64,000 bases of DNA from JAGNLV01 sp964612145 (GTDB taxonomy: Bacteria > Zixibacteria > MSB-5A5 > GN15 > FEB-12), in NCBI GenBank assembly GCA_964612145.1, contig CAZTBP010000007.1:62001-126000 (forward strand). The letters are read 5' to 3'. The notes under the pieces were generated by a model. That model had not been told where the DNA came from. It saw nothing but the letters and a program-made list of their open reading frames with translations, and ran no database searches. Below, piece after piece: positions 8,823-18,242 of this stretch (positions within the stretch are counted from its first letter, which is position 1; every line of letters begins with the position of its first letter). A program made the translations under genes and the position numbers.

Positions 8823-11717
8823 TCAGAGTGACTTACCGGCAAGGACCTCTTTGAGAAATTGGCCGGTGTAGGATTTTTTGTTTTGCGAGACCTGCTCGGG
8901 AGTGCCGGTGGCGAGAATCTTGCCGCCCTCGTCGCCGCCCTCGGGACCGATATCGATGATCCAGTCGGCCGTTTTGATGACATCGAGATTGTGTTCGATC
9001 ACAATCACCGTGTTGCCGCGGTCGACAAGTTCGTTAAGGACATTGAGCAGCATCCGGATGTCCTCGAAATGCAGCCCGGTGGTCGGTTCATCGAGAATAT
9101 ACAGGGTGCGGCCGGTTGCCATCTTTGATAGTTCGGTGGCAAGCTTGATCCGCTGGGCCTCGCCGCCGGACAGGGTGGTAGCCTGTTGTCCTAAATGAAT
9201 GTAGCCCAGGCCGACACTCTGCAACGTAAGGAGCTTTTTTTTGATCCTAGGAATATTTTCGAAAAAGACCAGCGCCTCGTCGACCGTCATATCGAGCACA
9301 TCAGCAATAGTCTTGCCTTTCCAGGCGATTTCGAGCGTCTCGCGGTTGTATCGCTTGCCTTTGCAGATTTCGCAGGGGACATAGACATCCGGCAAGAAGT
9401 GCATTTCGATTTTGATAATCCCGTCGCCCTCACAGGCCTCGCAACGGCCGCCCTTGACATTGAACGAAAACCGTCCGGGCGCGTATCCCCGCGCTTTGGA
9501 TTCAGGTATCTCTGAAAACAGGTCGCGAATATGGGTGAACACCCCGGTGTAAGTGGCCGGGTTTGAGCGCGGCGTGCGACCAATCGGCGACTGATCGATA
9601 TCAATAACTTTATCGATATGTTCCAGTCCTCCGATACTGTCATACGGCAGCGGCTGACGGCGCGAGCTGTAGAAGTGCCGCGCGAGAATCGGATAAAGAG
9701 TCTCGTTGATCAGGCTGGACTTGCCCGACCCGGATACACCCGTGACCACCACAAACAGTCCCAGGGGAATCTCGACTTCGACTTTCTTGAGATTGTTGCC
9801 TGTACAGCCCTTCAACAGCACGTAGTTGTCGTTTGCCTCACGGCGCTCGGCAGGTGCCTCTATTCGCCGTTGATTGGACAGGTACTGACCGGTGATGGAC
9901 GCTTTGGCTTTGACAATATCTTGTGGGGTTCCCTGGGCTACAATCCGGCCGCCGTTGATACCCGCTTTCGGGCCGAGGTCGATGACAAAATCCGCCTCTT
10001 CGATCGTTTCGCGATCGTGCTCAACCACGAGCACGGTATTGCCGATATCGCGAAGTTCGGTCAAAGTGTTGAGAAGCTTCCGGTTGTCACGCTGATGCAG
10101 ACCGATCGACGGTTCATCGAGGATGTACAGCACCCCCACCAGCCGGGATCCTATCTGTGTCGCCAGCCGGATTCGCTGGGCTTCGCCGCCGGAGAGAGTC
10201 TGGGCAGCCCGGCTGAGAGTCAAATAGTCCAGACCGACATCGCGAAGGAATGTCAGCCGTTCGCGGATCTCCTTAAGTATCTGCCTCGCAATCGTTTCCT
10301 GCCGCTTTGTTAGCTTAATATCGCCGAAGAAGGCGTGCGCCCGTTTAATCGACATGGCCGTAACCGTATCAATCGTCTCGCGGTCGAGAATGACCGAAAG
10401 CGCCTCCGGTTTAAGCCGGGCACCGTGGCAGGCAGGGCAATCCGTAATGGTCATATATGATTCGATCCAGTTGCGGACATTCCCCGATTCCGTCTGCTTG
10501 TAGCGACGCTCAAGCTGTGGGATCACACCCTCAAACGGCGCCGTATATTTCCCGCCGCCGCGACCTTTGCCGGACATGTGCTCGTATTCGAACTCGATCT
10601 CTTCTTTGCCGGAACCGAGCATAATGACCTTCTGTACATCGGCCGGGAGCTTCTTAAACGGTGTGCTCAGTTTGAAACCGTAATGCGCCGCCAGGCCGTT
10701 GAGCATGTACCGGTACCAGTTGGCCAGGTCAGCTCCGCCCCAGGGGCGAATAGCTCCCTCACGAATCGATTTGTTCCGGTCGGGCACCACCAAATCCGGA
10801 TCGATCTCCATCTTCTGACCGAGCCCGTCGCAGGTCGGACAGGCGCCATATGGGGAGTTGAAGGAGAACATGCGTGGCGACGGTTCTTCATAGCTTATAT
10901 TGCAGTTGAGGCAGGCAAACTGTTCGGAGTAAAGCAGGTCCTGATTCTTGATATTGATCAGGACCGTTCCCTGCCCCATTTTCAGTGCTGTTTCAACCGA
11001 ATCGGCCAGGCGGCGTTTGGACTTGGATTTGACCACGAGGCGATCGACAACAGCCTCGATCGTGTGCTTCTTTTTCTTGTCGAGATCGATCTCGCTGTCC
11101 GATTCGACAATGTCACCATCGATCCGAAGCCGTACGAAGCCCTCGCGGCGGGCTTCCTCGACAATATCTTTATGTTCGCCCTTTTTGCCGCGGATCAGCG
11201 GTGCGAGGACCATCAGGCGCGTGCCTTCCTCGAATCCCAGCACACTGTCGACAATCTGTTCGACCGTCTGCTGCGAGATCGGCTGGCCGCATTTGACACA
11301 GTGCGGCACACCTACCCTGGCAAACAAAAGCCGAAGGTAGTCGTAGATTTCGGTGACCGTGCCGACAGTCGAGCGCGGGTTCTTGGCGGTGCCGCGCTGC
11401 TCGATTGAAATGGCCGGTGACAGACCCTCGATGAAATCAACATCCGGTTTCTCCATCAGCCCGAGAAACTGACGGGCGTAGGCCGAGAGCGACTCGACAT
11501 AACGGCGCTGACCCTCGGCGTAGATAGTATCAAAGGCGAGTGAGCTTTTGCCCGAACCGGACAGGCCGGTGATAACTGTCAGGGTGTTGCGCGGAATTTT
11601 GACATCGATATTTTGAAGGTTATGTTCGCGCGCCCCTTTAACATACAGGAATTCCTGATTGCGTTTATTGCGGGCCGTACTGGTCGTTTTTTTGCGTCGT
11701 CTGGTTGTCGTTGCCAT
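8823..11717 (-). CDS. uvrA: UvrABC system protein A (excinuclease ATPase subunit)
   Basis: A 964-residue damage-recognition ATPase of nucleotide excision repair; a UvrA dimer scans DNA and loads UvrB. Two ABC modules are present, with Walker A motifs GLSGSGKSS (residue ~51) and GVSGSGKSS (~660), signature LSGGEAQRI in both, and Walker B YILDEPSIGLH and YILDEPTTGLH. Zinc-finger cysteines are visible (CLNC...CPTC and CEAC...CEIC). The ATG at 11717 is chosen because GGAGATA lies directly upstream and the protein then starts with a basic leader, MATTTRRRKK. A further upstream start would add 31 residues without family support. The next gene in the operon is mutM. Confidence 0.97.
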   Translation of the reverse strand: MATTTRRRKKTTSTARNKRNQEFLYVKGAREHNLQNIDVKIPRNTLTVITGLSGSGKSSLAFDTIYAEGQRRYVESLSAYARQFLGLMEKPDVDFIEGLSPAISIEQRGTAKNPRSTVGTVTEIYDYLRLLFARVGVPHCVKCGQPISQQTVEQIVDSVLGFEEGTRLMVLAPLIRGKKGEHKDIVEEARREGFVRLRIDGDIVESDSEIDLDKKKKHTIEAVVDRLVVKSKSKRRLADSVETALKMGQGTVLINIKNQDLLYSEQFACLNCNISYEEPSPRMFSFNSPYGACPTCDGLGQKMEIDPDLVVPDRNKSIREGAIRPWGGADLANWYRYMLNGLAAHYGFKLSTPFKKLPADVQKVIMLGSGKEEIEFEYEHMSGKGRGGGKYTAPFEGVIPQLERRYKQTESGNVRNWIESYMTITDCPACHGARLKPEALSVILDRETIDTVTAMSIKRAHAFFGDIKLTKRQETIARQILKEIRERLTFLRDVGLDYLTLSRAAQTLSGGEAQRIRLATQIGSRLVGVLYILDEPSIGLHQRDNRKLLNTLTELRDIGNTVLVVEHDRETIEEADFVIDLGPKAGINGGRIVAQGTPQDIVKAKASITGQYLSNQRRIEAPAERREANDNYVLLKGCTGNNLKKVEVEIPLGLFVVVTGVSGSGKSSLINETLYPILARHFYSSRRQPLPYDSIGGLEHIDKVIDIDQSPIGRTPRSNPATYTGVFTHIRDLFSEIPESKARGYAPGRFSFNVKGGRCEACEGDGIIKIEMHFLPDVYVPCEICKGKRYNRETLEIAWKGKTIADVLDMTVDEALVFFENIPRIKKKLLTLQSVGLGYIHLGQQATTLSGGEAQRIKLATELSKMATGRTLYILDEPTTGLHFEDIRMLLNVLNELVDRGNTVIVIEHNLDVIKTADWIIDIGPEGGDEGGKILATGTPEQVSQNKKSYTGQFLKEVLAGKSL

Positions 11718-11901
11718 CAATATCTCCAATTCTGGGTCAACCCGTATTATACACAATTGGTTCCGATCCTTCAACGGTAGAGTGGGTTTGCGGAACACTT
11801 TATGTGGCAAAGGTGAATTGTTGTTGATCGGGATTTTGCCGCTGGGCTATGCTGTGATCAGGAGAATAGCGGTTGTCAACGTGTCGTTTGGGAGGAAAAT
11901 C

Positions 11902-13962
11902 ATGCGAATCCGGGCAGGTCTTTTAATCGCACTGGTGGGGCTGATTCTTGTCGGAGGGGCTATTTCCGCAGTTCATATTAATGATCAGGGCATTTTCACC
12001 GCCAACCACGGCCAATGGAACGACAGCATTCTGTTCCGGTACGACAGCCCCGATGGCGTCATGTGGATTACTGCCTCGGCACGGTACTATCAGCTGTTTC
12101 GCACGGATGAAACCGCAGACCGGCCGGACCCGATGTCGCCTCAATCTCTGCGGATGCGACAGGATTCGAGCTATCGGCCGCCGGTGACGTATACCCGGCT
12201 GGTTGCGGCCAAACTGGTCGGGGCCTCGACGGATGCCATTGCCTGCCAGGAGGGGGAATCACTCTATCTGACCCATTTCTACCTGACCAGCGACAGCTCA
12301 AAATGGCAAACCAATGTCCCCAGCTACGCTGCAGTCACAGTTGAATCGGTCTACGACGGTATCGACTGCCGGTACTATTTCCGCGACGGGCTGCTGGAGT
12401 ATGATTTTATCGTTGAGCCGGGGGCGGACGCGGGAGTGATCCGGCTGGCGTACGAGGGTGTTGATGACATGGCGATTGACAGCGAGGGCAACCTCGAGCT
12501 GATCACCCCGTGGGGATCCATTGTCGAGCGCGCCCCGGTGGCGTTTCAGGAGATTGACGGCCAACACCGGGAGGTGCCCGTCAGCTATGTGTTAGAGAAT
12601 GACCGCACGGTATCGCTGGAGATTGGTGCGCATGACAATTCAGCCGAGTTGCTAATCGACCCGGTGCTGGTGGGGACGGCATATATCGGCGGGGCTGGTT
12701 TTGAAAGCGATGCAATGGTAGCAGTAGACAGCAACGGCAATGTTTTTTTGATGGGCGAAACGAAATCTACGGACTTTCCGCATATAAACTACCACGACTC
12801 CATTCCTTCGGCTGTTCACCTGGTTGTCGTGGCGTATGATTCAACTCTGACCAACATTCGTTATGTTTTATACTTCGGCAGTTCGGGCGGGGTTTTGCCC
12901 GGAGGAATTCGGGCGGCTCCTGATGGAAGTATCTGGGCGTACGGAACTACCTCGTCTGGAGACTTGCCTTTGATGAACGCTTTTGACTCAATCGCATACG
13001 GGCTGGAGTGCTGGTTTGTTCACTGGGGCTCTCTGGGCGATACATTGCTGCTCAGTTCATATATTGGTGGATCGGGGCATGAATATGCATGGAATATTAC
13101 TATTTCGGCAGCCGGCATTTTGTATGGAGTAGGTTCGACCAATTCATATGATTTCTTGGAGACAGAAAGTCAGGGATTCGGTTGGGACGACGTTTTTTGG
13201 TTTCGGCTGGACGAACAAGGCAGGCAAATCGACCGAACAGCACGAGTGGGTGGGAGTCGAGAAGAATATGGGACGGACATAGTTGTGAGCGGCGACGGTG
13301 CGGTTTACATAACCGGACGGACCTTTTTACCGGACTTTCCGGTGCTGGGGTCGTTTGCCTATCCGCGCATAGATTCTACCAATCTGGATGTTTTCGTCTT
13401 GAAAGTGGATTCTGCCTGGAATACGGTTTACAGCGTCTGTTTCGGGGGTAAGGGCGGGGATTTCGTGAACCAGATGACAGTCGACAAGGATGGGTGTGTG
13501 CTGGTGACCGGGGTGGCTGAATCTGGGTCGACGTATTCGCCGGGGGAATTTCCTCTGAAAAATGAATTTCAAGGCTACACCGGCGTTGCTCAACTCGCAT
13601 TTGTTTCAATGCTCAATCCAAACGGCGACGATTTCGTTTTCAGCACACTGCTTGGTGGGCGGAGATATCAGAACGGCGTCGGGATTGGGGTGGACTCATC
13701 CGGGTATATCTGGGTATCCGGTTCAACCTCCAGCCACGATTTTCCCGTGGTGAATTCCATTATGCCATGGAATTCCTCCTGGTACATGAGCTTCCTCACG
13801 ATGTTCACCGCTGATGGTGCCTACGTTCCGTTCAGCACATTCTTCGGTACCGGACAGTACACGTACGGTACCGGCCTTGCAATTGATGCCGCTGACAATG
13901 TCTTTCTCTGCGGCTATGGCCGAACCATGGACCAGCGCGAGCAGTGGTTTGTATGTGGCTAA
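11902..13962 (+). CDS. Secreted SBBP-type beta-propeller protein, frameshifted before its dockerin-like tail
   Basis: A 686-codon frame beginning with a signal peptide (MRIRAGLLIALVGLILVGG, cleavage near AISA). An N-terminal domain of the type that precedes SBBP repeats follows (NHGQWNDSILFRY, GVMWIT). Next come repeated beta-propeller units of about 50-60 residues with the pattern GNVFLMGETKSTDFP, GAVYITGRTFLPDFP and GYIWVSGSTSSHDFP. The start ATG has GGAGG 6 nt upstream. The frame ends early at TAA 13960-13962 in the last blade; the expected continuation VAKFQTQGG is present one frame over, leading into two dockerin-like repeats. The likely role is an extracellular or surface structural protein; the substrate is unknown. 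It is either a broken gene or an assembly indel. Confidence 0.8.
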   Translation: MRIRAGLLIALVGLILVGGAISAVHINDQGIFTANHGQWNDSILFRYDSPDGVMWITASARYYQLFRTDETADRPDPMSPQSLRMRQDSSYRPPVTYTRLVAAKLVGASTDAIACQEGESLYLTHFYLTSDSSKWQTNVPSYAAVTVESVYDGIDCRYYFRDGLLEYDFIVEPGADAGVIRLAYEGVDDMAIDSEGNLELITPWGSIVERAPVAFQEIDGQHREVPVSYVLENDRTVSLEIGAHDNSAELLIDPVLVGTAYIGGAGFESDAMVAVDSNGNVFLMGETKSTDFPHINYHDSIPSAVHLVVVAYDSTLTNIRYVLYFGSSGGVLPGGIRAAPDGSIWAYGTTSSGDLPLMNAFDSIAYGLECWFVHWGSLGDTLLLSSYIGGSGHEYAWNITISAAGILYGVGSTNSYDFLETESQGFGWDDVFWFRLDEQGRQIDRTARVGGSREEYGTDIVVSGDGAVYITGRTFLPDFPVLGSFAYPRIDSTNLDVFVLKVDSAWNTVYSVCFGGKGGDFVNQMTVDKDGCVLVTGVAESGSTYSPGEFPLKNEFQGYTGVAQLAFVSMLNPNGDDFVFSTLLGGRRYQNGVGIGVDSSGYIWVSGSTSSHDFPVVNSIMPWNSSWYMSFLTMFTADGAYVPFSTFFGTGQYTYGTGLAIDAADNVFLCGYGRTMDQREQWFVCG

Positions 13963-14224
13963 GTTCCAAACCCAGGGCGGCTGCTGCTACGGGATGCGCG
14001 GCGAAATCGACGGCCAGTACGGCCCGATCACATTTGAGCCCAATATTTCTGATGTGACGTACCTGGTGGATTTCCTTTACAGAAACGGGCCGCTTCCTTC
14101 CTGTTTCGATGAAGCGGATGTTTGGCCGTCTGAGAATTTTGGGTTGAATATCGAAGACGTCGTTTATCTCGTCGACTACCTCTTCCGGGGCGGCCCGGAA
14201 CCGCCCCCGTGCCCGTTGCCCTAA
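13952..14224 (+). pseudogene. Dockerin-like C-terminal tail of the preceding gene, out of frame
   Basis: About 90 codons in the +1-shifted frame continue the propeller protein: YVAKFQTQGG, then two dockerin-like repeats (PNISDVTYLVDFLYRNGP and IEDVVYLVDYLFRGGP), ending with PEPPPCPLP. Removing one base near 13951-13954 restores an uninterrupted protein of about 773 residues ending at 14224. The same double repeat ends the large protein at 52105-55632. I see no start signal of its own, so it is not an independent gene. Confidence 0.75.
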
Positions 14225-14260
14225 CCGTTGCGGCACATGGACTAATTTGACTGAAAACGC

Positions 14261-14288
14261 TTGACTCTAATCACAGGCAATGTACATT
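14261..14288 (+). promoter_or_regulatory. Promoter of the methyltransferase gene (leaderless type)
   Basis: TTGACT (14261-14266), a 16-bp spacer, then TACATT (14283-14288). The ATG at 14295 lies 6 nt after the -10 element, so the transcript would start at or next to the start codon. Confidence 0.5.
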
Positions 14289-14294
14289 TCGGCC

Positions 14295-14900
14295 ATGTCG
14301 CACGATAAGCACCAGGAGTTTTTCGACAGACTCGCCGCCGAGTGGGACCTGATGTTCACCGCCGTGGATCTTGAGTTCCTCCAGCACCTTGTGGAGCATA
14401 TCGAGGTCAAGGAAAATTGGGACATCCTGGATCTTGGCTGCGGTACCGGTATCCTCTTTGATATGCTTCGCCGTCGGATCAGTGAAAACGGCTCCGTGAC
14501 CGGGGTCGATTTTTCATTTGAAATGGCCCAGAAGGCACACCGGAACTTTCCGTTTAGGAATGTCAACGTGGTCGATGCCGACGCTACCAGGCTCCCGTTT
14601 GGCGACTCGGTGTTTGATATGGCTATCGCGTTTTCGGCGTTTCCGCACTTTTCCGATCAGGAAGCGGCCCTGCAGGAAACACATCGTGTCCTGAAGCCCA
14701 AAGCGAAATTCTATATCATCCACTTGGTATCGTCGAAAGAACTGTCGAAAATGCATCACGAAATCGGCGGTGCGGTCGAGCATGACGAAATCCCGCCACG
14801 CGAACGTCTCCACGAGATGTTCAGCCAGAGCAAGTTCGTCGAGGTAACTATCGAAGATCACCCGGGGCTCTACCTGGCCAGCGCCACAAATGTGAAGTGA
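14295..14900 (+). CDS. Class I SAM-dependent methyltransferase
   Basis: A 201-residue cytoplasmic protein with the Rossmann methyltransferase fold. Motif I is ILDLGCGTGILFDML (residues ~45-58), the acidic ribose-binding residue lies in SVTGVDFS, motif II/III is VVDADATRLPFGDSVFDMA, and a later segment is HRVLKPKAKFYI. It belongs to the methyltransferase-11 (UbiE-like) group; the substrate cannot be told. An ATG 15 nt upstream would add five residues (MYISA). I prefer 14295 because it matches the 6-nt -10-to-ATG spacing seen at other loci here. A membrane protein gene follows after 13 bp and may be co-transcribed. Confidence 0.82.
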   Translation: MSHDKHQEFFDRLAAEWDLMFTAVDLEFLQHLVEHIEVKENWDILDLGCGTGILFDMLRRRISENGSVTGVDFSFEMAQKAHRNFPFRNVNVVDADATRLPFGDSVFDMAIAFSAFPHFSDQEAALQETHRVLKPKAKFYIIHLVSSKELSKMHHEIGGAVEHDEIPPRERLHEMFSQSKFVEVTIEDHPGLYLASATNVK

Positions 14901-14913
14901 GTCTGGGTCGGTT

Positions 14914-15435
14914 GTGCCGCCTGAAACTTTACGCACCCGCTTTGTCGCCCACAGCGCGCTGTACCTCGCGCTGGCGGTGATTTTGCCGCTGGGCTTTCAT
15001 GCGTTCGGAGTCGCCGGACGTGTCTTTCTCCCCATGCACATCCCGGTTTTGCTTGCCGGCTTTCTTGTCGGACCGTGGTCGGGCCTGCTTGTCGGCCTGA
15101 TTGCCCCCGGCCTGTCGCATCTGCTGACCGGAATGCCGCCAACCTATGCCGTGCCGCTCATGTCACTTGAGCTCCCGATGTACGGTCTGATCGCGGGGCT
15201 GACCTACAACAAAATGCGGATGAACGTTTTACTTTCGCTGATTCTGGCGATGGTCATGGGGCGGGTCATGTTCGGACTCGGGTTGTTTGTATTGGGGATG
15301 TTCATGGATCTGCCGTACACGGCGACGCAGTTCTTCGCGACCGGCGGCGCGATAGTCAGCGGCTTGCCGGGGATTGTCATCCAGTTGGCCCTGATACCGG
15401 TGGTAGTGGCCGCCGTCCGGCGCCAGCGTCGCTAG
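14914..15435 (+). CDS. Membrane protein resembling an ECF transporter S component
   Basis: A 173-residue, very hydrophobic protein with about five to six membrane segments, starting at GTG. The segment FLPMHIPVLLAGFLVGPWSG, followed by a GLIAPGLSHLLTG loop, resembles substrate-binding S components of energy-coupling-factor vitamin transporters. The predicted role is binding a vitamin or cofactor precursor. No EcfA or EcfT gene is nearby, which is common for group II ECF systems that share an energising module. Substrate unknown; the family call is from pattern only. Confidence 0.6.
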   Translation: MPPETLRTRFVAHSALYLALAVILPLGFHAFGVAGRVFLPMHIPVLLAGFLVGPWSGLLVGLIAPGLSHLLTGMPPTYAVPLMSLELPMYGLIAGLTYNKMRMNVLLSLILAMVMGRVMFGLGLFVLGMFMDLPYTATQFFATGGAIVSGLPGIVIQLALIPVVVAAVRRQRR

Positions 15436-15565
15436 AGGCCGTCCGATTTCGGTCAATTTTCGGGCACCTCAACACAGCTTCTGGCATTACATTGAAACGA
15501 CCATTTGTCGCCCGCGACATCTGTAACAAGCGGGGCATTGAAAAACCAGGCAAAGGACCGGGACT

Positions 15566-16897
15566 GTGGCCGTAGACACACAGACAGAGCTTCGACCAAT
15601 AACCAAAATTACCAAGCCGCTGGTGAAATTTCTCCATATAGAAGCGGCCGGCGGTGTGGTACTCATGATCGCGGCAGCTGTTGCCATCGCCATAGCAAAC
15701 TCGCCGCTGCTGGAGCACTATAACAATTTCTGGAACACCGAATTTCGAATCGGCGCTGGCGACTGGGTACTGTCGTACCCTTTGTGGTATTGGGTCAACG
15801 ACGGCCTGATGGCAATCTTCTTTTTCTTGGTCGGGCTGGAAATCAAACGCGAACTGGTTTCCGGTGAACTTCGCGAGGTCCGACGGGTTATCTCGCCAGC
15901 CGTGGCCGCGGCCGGCGGCGCGGCTGTTCCGGCTATGATCTTTCTTATGATCCTCGGCGGACAGCCGGGGCAGGAGGGTTGGGCGATCCCGATGGCCACC
16001 GACATCGCATTCGTGGTCGGAGTCATGGCGCTGTTGGGCAATCGAGTGCCGCACGGTCTGAAAGTGTTCCTGCTGACAGTGGCGATTGTCGATGACATCA
16101 TCGCGGTGCTGGTTATCGCTCTGTTTTATTCCAGCAAACTCAGTTTTGTCTGGCTGGCCGCGGCGGCTGTATTGGTTGGCGTCGTCGTGTTGATGAACCG
16201 TCTTGGCGTTCGCAGTGCCTTTGGCTATCTCGTGGTCGGATCGGCAGTCTGGCTCTGCACATTAAATTCCGGCATTCACCCGACAGTTTCGGGCGTGGTT
16301 CTCGGCCTGTTGACCCCGGCCACTCCGTTTATCTCCGAAGAAAAGTTGAAAGCCGGTCTGAGAAACGCCGCCGGAACGATTGGAGAGGCCGAGGAGAACC
16401 ACAAACTGAAAAAAACCACACGCGATGTGGAATTTGCCGCGCGCGAGGCTGTCTCGCCGCTGGAACGGTTCGAGGAGTTGATACACCCCTGGGCAGCGTT
16501 TGTGATCATGCCGATTTTCGCACTCGCCAACGCGGGCGTGCCGTTCTCGGCATCGTCGCTGTCGTCGACCATGGCCATCACTGTGGCGCTGGCCCTGATG
16601 ATCGGTAAGCCGGTCGGGATTTTCCTCAGTCTCTTTTTGGTCGTAAAAGCCAAGCTTGGCGTCGCACCCGGTGGATCAAGTTGGTGGGCCGTTATCGGCT
16701 CCGGAAGTCTGGCGGGTATCGGATTTACGATGTCGCTGTTTATTGCGTCGCTGAGTCTGGAAGGGTCGCTTTTGGTCGAGGCGAAATCCGGAATCCTGGT
16801 CGGCTCCGCTATCAATGGTGTGCTCGGATTTATTCTGTTGATATTGACGCTACGGAAGAAGGCCGGTGGCAAGCAAGTGTCAGGCCGAAAGGCCTGA
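15566..16897 (+). CDS. nhaA: Na+/H+ antiporter NhaA
   Basis: A 443-residue inner-membrane antiporter that exports Na+ in exchange for H+. About 11-12 membrane segments are visible. Family signatures include FFFLVGLEIKREL, MATDIAFVVGVMALLG with the conserved Asp pair (VAIVDDIIAVLVIALFY), and SGIHPTVSGVVLGLL. A charged cytosolic insert (residues ~255-295) interrupts the second half. The start is GTG with AGGA about 9 nt upstream. Its 3' end, including the TGA stop, lies inside a perfect 10-bp hairpin. Confidence 0.95.
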   Translation: MAVDTQTELRPITKITKPLVKFLHIEAAGGVVLMIAAAVAIAIANSPLLEHYNNFWNTEFRIGAGDWVLSYPLWYWVNDGLMAIFFFLVGLEIKRELVSGELREVRRVISPAVAAAGGAAVPAMIFLMILGGQPGQEGWAIPMATDIAFVVGVMALLGNRVPHGLKVFLLTVAIVDDIIAVLVIALFYSSKLSFVWLAAAAVLVGVVVLMNRLGVRSAFGYLVVGSAVWLCTLNSGIHPTVSGVVLGLLTPATPFISEEKLKAGLRNAAGTIGEAEENHKLKKTTRDVEFAAREAVSPLERFEELIHPWAAFVIMPIFALANAGVPFSASSLSSTMAITVALALMIGKPVGIFLSLFLVVKAKLGVAPGGSSWWAVIGSGSLAGIGFTMSLFIASLSLEGSLLVEAKSGILVGSAINGVLGFILLILTLRKKAGGKQVSGRKA

Positions 16898-16900
16898 CAC
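16877..16900 (+). terminator. Perfect GAAA-loop hairpin overlapping the nhaA stop codon
   Basis: GTGTCAGGCC, loop GAAA, GGCCTGACAC: a 10-bp stem closed by a GNRA tetraloop that contains the nhaA TGA. There is no T run, so it may protect or pause the mRNA end and need not terminate it; it could also be a small repeat element. Confidence 0.5.
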
Positions 16901-16950
16901 CAATGAAAAAACCGGGCGAACGCAGGGCCAGAGTCCGGCGGAACACAAAT

Positions 16951-17139
16951 CTACTTATCAAAGCCGCACGTCAGGTGGGTACCGTCGCAAAACGGTGTAT
17001 CTTTCGTTTCACCGCACCGGCAGAGACTCACGCGCTTCTCTTTAGAAATAATCCGGCCGTCGGCCAGTTGGATCTCGGCGTTGTCGAATTCGATTTTGGC
17101 CGGACCATGCTCGATAATTGTAATTTTGACATTAGCCAT
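16951..17139 (-). CDS. CDGSH-type iron-sulfur domain protein
   Basis: A 62-residue protein with one CDGSH motif, CRCGETKDTPFCDGTH (residues ~40-55). In mitoNEET-like proteins three Cys and one His of this motif bind a labile 2Fe-2S cluster. The N-terminal 35 residues form a small beta-rich region (KIEFDNAEIQLADGRII). No membrane anchor is present, so it is probably a soluble redox or cluster-transfer protein. The start ATG has AGGGA about 12 nt upstream. The gene stands alone between nhaA (convergent) and birA. Confidence 0.88.
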   Translation of the reverse strand: MANVKITIIEHGPAKIEFDNAEIQLADGRIISKEKRVSLCRCGETKDTPFCDGTHLTCGFDK

Positions 17140-17233
17140 GTTCTCACTATTCCCTGTTGAGTAGTTACTGTGTTAAGGTTTGACTATGAAAACATTGACC
17201 GAACCGGTAGGGTTTCCGACCTGGCAAAAATTA

Positions 17234-18241
17234 CTATCCAATTCGACCGACTGAAACTTCGCCCGAGGTAAACGCCTTCGGCTTCCCGTCGATCTCAACC
17301 ACCAGCTGGCCGTCCTCATCGATATCCACAGCCTTGCCGGTAAGAGTCTTTTTGCCGGTGTTGACCTCAACCTGCCGTCCCAGCAGCGACGAATACTTCC
17401 GAATACGCGACCGCAGCGGCGCCAGCGACCCGCTTTCCTGGTATTGTTTGTACTCTCCCTCAAATACCCGCAGGAATCGCTTGACCAGATCGACCCGGTC
17501 GATCTTGTTGCCGTGGATCGAGCGGATAGAGGTGGCAGTATCAAACAGCTCATCGGGGAAATCGGCCGAGGTTTGGTTGATATTGATTCCCACCCCGACA
17601 ACGACATGGTTGATCTTGCCCTTTTCGGCCGACAGTTCGGTGAGAATACCGGCGGTTTTGCGGCCGTCGATCAGTACGTCGTTGGGCCACTTGATAGAAA
17701 CTTCCTTTGGGCAGTACCGTTCGACCACTTCAGCCAGGGCCAGGGCGGTCACCAGTGACAGCCCCGGGGCTTTTTCCGGGGGGAAGTCCGGCCGCAGTAT
17801 GATCGAGACGTATGCTCCCGTCCCCAGCGGCGAGTACCAGGTTCGGCCGAATCGGCCACGGCCCTCGGTCTGCTGCTCGGCAACAATTACGGTCCCTTCC
17901 TCGGCGCCGTTTTCGGCCTCGCGTCCGGCTATATCATTGGTCGATTTGACCTCACGGTAAGAGAAAATCCTTTTACCGATAATCTCACTGCCAAGCATCC
18001 ATTCCAGCTCGGTCGAGGTAAGCGAGTCCGGCAAACCCAGCAACCGTACATCGTTGTCGGTCTGGTTGAGCTCGTAGCCCCACCCACGCAGCATTCGTGA
18101 GGCAGCCGTGATATCATCGGGCTCGACTTCGAGGTCTTTGGCCAGATCGGTGAACTTGAATTTACCGCCCATCGGCTGGCGGATCTTTATCAGGAGTTGA
18201 TCGGCGAGACGGTCCAGCTGTTCGGGTCGTAGTTTTGCCAT
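17234..18241 (-). CDS. birA: BirA: biotin-[acetyl-CoA-carboxylase] ligase / probable biotin repressor
   Basis: A 335-residue bifunctional protein. Residues ~1-75 form a winged-helix-like N-terminus (LRPEQLDRLADQLL, FTDLAKDLEVEPDDI), suggesting DNA binding. The catalytic biotin-protein ligase domain contains GRGRFGRTWYSP, KWPNDVLIDG and the adenylate-binding VGVGININQ. A C-terminal SH3-like domain follows. It activates biotin as biotinyl-AMP and transfers it to the carboxyl carrier protein. It starts 1 bp after nadC ends, so nadC-birA is an operon. Confidence 0.93.
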   Translation of the reverse strand: MAKLRPEQLDRLADQLLIKIRQPMGGKFKFTDLAKDLEVEPDDITAASRMLRGWGYELNQTDNDVRLLGLPDSLTSTELEWMLGSEIIGKRIFSYREVKSTNDIAGREAENGAEEGTVIVAEQQTEGRGRFGRTWYSPLGTGAYVSIILRPDFPPEKAPGLSLVTALALAEVVERYCPKEVSIKWPNDVLIDGRKTAGILTELSAEKGKINHVVVGVGININQTSADFPDELFDTATSIRSIHGNKIDRVDLVKRFLRVFEGEYKQYQESGSLAPLRSRIRKYSSLLGRQVEVNTGKKTLTGKAVDIDEDGQLVVEIDGKPKAFTSGEVSVGRIG

Positions 18242-18242
18242 G

